This document shows, piece by piece, positions 61,512 through 64,000 of a stretch of DNA of 64,000 bases. Position 1 is the stretch's first letter, and each line of letters opens with the position of its first letter. The notes beneath the pieces are model-generated. The model was not told the origin of the DNA, did no database searches, and was given only the letters and a program-made list of their open reading frames with translations. Position numbers and translations under genes: made by a program. The stretch spans positions 73,615,909 through 73,679,908 of the forward strand of contig OY856186.1 of the NCBI GenBank assembly GCA_963693315.1, given 5' to 3'. Source of the stretch: Diogma glabrata. Taxonomy: Eukaryota > Arthropoda > Insecta > Diptera > Cylindrotomidae.

Positions 61512-64000
61512 ATGTTTGAAATTTCAGCAAATTATTTTAATAAATTTGTATTATCTATTCGTTATTTATTACCAATAATTCTCCATATTTTCAAATTATC
61601 TGGTTTAAGTTTAATTTACTGTGAGGAAAAATCGATAGACCCGGATTATGCCACGACTTTATTCATGATATCATTTTCAGAATTTTTGATAAAATTCAAG
61701 ACGTTGCATTTGGATAAGTTTTATTTATCAGAAAATGCATTCATTGACGGGATTTCGGAGGTAAGATGTTTGAATAAACATTTTTTGATATCAATGATCG
61801 TTAGATGTTTTATAGTTCAAAACTTATGGTTGGTACAATCCTATTTTATTCCATTTCTGAAAAGGGCAAATTTTATAGATAAATGGAAAGATCATATTTA
61901 TGAAATAAAGCATCATATTTATGAAATAGTAATTGTGCGGCAATGAGTCCAAAGGTATGGGCGTAAAGCGTAAAACTTTCAAATTCAATTCTCAAATTAT
62001 GAAGCTCGGGAAAACCGCTTCAAAACTGAATGATTAATTTACTGATTAAGTTATAACTTATTACATATATACTGCTTATTATATATTCTGTGTTAACACG
62101 CAATGTAATACAACCGTTTACGGAATATTCAGAAATTTTCTTTTGATAACTTAGGTATTGGAAATTGAAAGTTTGACTGTGTTTAACTTTTAATCACTGA
62201 ATTTATTTATATTTATGAAGCAGATAAGCTACTCTATCTATTTAACTATAAAATTCGTTTTTTGGAAAACTGGAATAGTTTGAGTTTCTAATTATTTATT
62301 TTCAAGTTTCATTCTATTTTTGTCAAAGTTATTCGTTACTGAAAGATTGATTCTATAGCTGGATTTCTCTCATTCGGCATCGACAATGTCTCAACAATTG
62401 ATTTCCTTAAATGTGTAAACCACTCACACTCTACACACATTATGGAATGTCAAGAAGCGCAAATTTATACTAATTTTTATTCTGAAGACAATATTTCGTC
62501 AAAACTAAAGGGTTTTATTTTTCCTTTCATATAACTGCTATATAATCGTTTGTTTTATTTGCCTAGATATTCTTAAGCTCTTTTTATTCTGAGCTTGCCT
62601 TACGGTTCATTTGGATTCCTACGGAGTATTTTATCTACTACCTTTGTGTCTCAGGATTTACGGTAAGTTATTTTATTTTACTATAATTAAAAATTCATTT
62701 CAAAAAAATATTTATTTACAAACTATTAAACTTTTTTACATGTTTTGATTGATTACATAAAACTGGTCATAAATCGATAAAACGTAAACGATCACCATTT
62801 GTCTATACAAAACGAAAATATCTACAAAATATGCTGGCATTCTTAAACCCGTTATTAGATTAAGCTCAAACTTCAACACATTATATGAGGTGCATTCGAT
62901 TTGACTGAAAACACTGAAAAACATCAACAATTGCATTAAATTTTTCAGTTGTATCAGTTGCTTCGGTCAAATCGAACACGGCTATATTTTGATCTCTTTT
63001 TTCAGTTGACATGTCATTTGTCAAGATCGGTGACATCTCATTTTGGTGGTTTTCTAAAAAACTGAGAATAGGTGCTAAAAGAAAGCAATGGATATCCATG
63101 TAGCCAAAATTAGCGAAAATAAAACGATTGCTACGCTTGGTGTTAAGTATAGGCGAGTGGCTAAGTAGTTGAATTTGATCCCGGAGGACTTGGTATCGAT
63201 TCCCATCCAGGTCAAAATGTTTTACATTAAAACAGTTAAAAAATGATTACTAATGATAACAACACTCCGGTTGTCCAATTTTCCGAAAGTCGTAACGATA
63301 AATTGATATGTTGTCTTAACACTACGGGATGATCATCCATATAAATAATTATCGATTAAGATAAATCTTCAAGGCAAACTCAACCAGAAAATGGATTGAA
63401 ATGGATTGAAAAATTAATACAGATGACATTTGAGAAGAGCGTACGGTGCTATATAGAGCATTAATACCAGAAAAAGGGAATGCGACATAAAACTGTACAC
63501 AAATCTGTACACAATTGATTCTCCCACAACATTGCCGTCTGCAGCGGAAACGTAGTTCAACTTTTATTTTTTGTAAAACAAAATGATGAAAGAAAATCTT
63601 GTTTCTTTTATAGTTAGAAAGTTAGACTCCTCGAAAGTTTACGATTAGTAATTTATGTTTAACCTAAATCAAAATTAATTGTAAATGCATGCATGTTGAG
63701 TAAATGTTTGGGCTAGCCTATTTGTGAGCTACAAAGTTTGAACACCGTTGCACATGTTGTTTTGATATTTATTATACTGGTTTAATTTTTTGTTCTAGGC
63801 AAGCCTTTTAAAAACAATTTTTTTTCTTATGACACCTTGCAAACAATTCATAAATTTTGCCAAAATCGTAAATTTAACTGAAACAGAAATTGGATACATT
63901 TATACAAAACATTTCGTTGCAACGATTATCCTTCTGATCGCATTCTATTATTCAGAAACCTACAAATGCCTTAAAGCTATAAGTATTTGGTGTGTAATAA
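61512..64000 (+). CDS. Unidentified multi-pass membrane protein, partial gene
   Basis: Three exons in one frame at good GT-AG sites: 61512 (or acceptor 61528)-61760, 62567-62662 and 63799 to the edge; both introns are phase 0. They give about 182 codons. Exon 1: MFEISANYFNKFVLSIRYLL, a hydrophobic run to about residue 34, an acidic EEKSIDPDY loop, and a second hydrophobic run. Exon 2 (SELALRFIWIPTEYFIYYLC) and exon 3 (ASLLKTIFFLMTPCKQF, HFVATIILLIAFYYSETY) add at least three more candidate membrane segments. I do not recognise the family. Phase-0 introns and about five helices would fit an insect chemoreceptor, but no signature motif is seen. The start is uncertain: a usable acceptor (atttcag) lies 15 nt into the frame, so upstream exons may exist. 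The frame past 61760 is intron read-through. Confidence 0.5.
63152..63480 (+). mobile_element. tRNA-headed SINE, copy 2
   Basis: A-box-like gcgagtggctaagtagttga and B-box-like tggtatcgattcccatcc; body as in 49146-49470 (gatgatcatccatataaa, aatcttcaag, cgtacggtgctatatag.gca). It lies in intron 2 of the partial gene at 61512-64000. Confidence 0.65.

Noticed and set aside
61761..61946. Continuation of the 144-codon frame beyond the donor at 61761
   Set aside because: The GTAAGA donor and the in-frame exons at 62567 and 63799 are a better model; the continuation loses hydrophobic periodicity.

Overview
The window is AT-rich animal nuclear DNA, most likely from an insect. The genes are interrupted by GT-AG introns, many of them 50-60 nt long. 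The best protein matches are metazoan, and the intergenic and intronic DNA is full of insect-type transposons (RTE, I/R1-like and other LINEs, Ty3/gypsy, Penelope-like, hAT and TIR-type MITEs, tRNA-headed SINEs). I cannot name the species. No rRNA, functional tRNA or CRISPR was seen. Coordinates of spliced genes were worked out by hand from reading-frame continuity across GT-AG junctions.

Layout. 137-872 (minus): the first three coding exons of prohibitin 1; the gene's 3' end is off the left edge. 873-6993: a transposon-rich spacer with at least four inverted-repeat elements, a ~275 bp near-perfect palindrome and a solo LTR. 6994-46109 (plus): the complete gamma (catalytic) subunit of phosphorylase kinase, nine coding exons and 417 codons. 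Its 26 kb first intron and 6.2 kb last intron are packed with mobile elements. 46110-51495: spacer with a composite retroelement and a tRNA-headed SINE. 51496-55547 (plus): the complete DHX16/Prp2 spliceosomal DEAH helicase, four exons and 894 codons. 55548-61511: spacer with a minisatellite and a mosaic of Penelope-like, gypsy and LINE fragments. 61512-64000 (plus): the 5' or middle part of an unidentified multi-pass membrane protein gene running off the right edge.

The three recognised genes are housekeeping genes with separate jobs: a mitochondrial inner-membrane scaffold, control of glycogen breakdown, and spliceosome activation. They do not form a pathway. From memory, the Drosophila counterparts of prohibitin 1 and DHX16 are l(2)37Cc and l(2)37Cb, neighbours in cytological region 37C. 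Their proximity here, with the phosphorylase kinase gene between them, may therefore be a remnant of ancestral linkage.

The most informative non-genic structures are: (1) a LINE at 29917-31583 with a 5' inversion, bounded by a 13-bp target-site duplication, whose inverted part encodes a 2A-like motif plus a PHD-like finger, and whose 3' part carries a hAT MITE with a perfect 8-bp duplication; (2) a hAT-like MITE at 9921-10752 whose interior is T/G-rich; (3) a multi-copy composite element that ends in the 3' terminus of a separate LINE; (4) a 60-nt, stop-free, in-frame intron in the kinase activation segment of the phosphorylase kinase gene.
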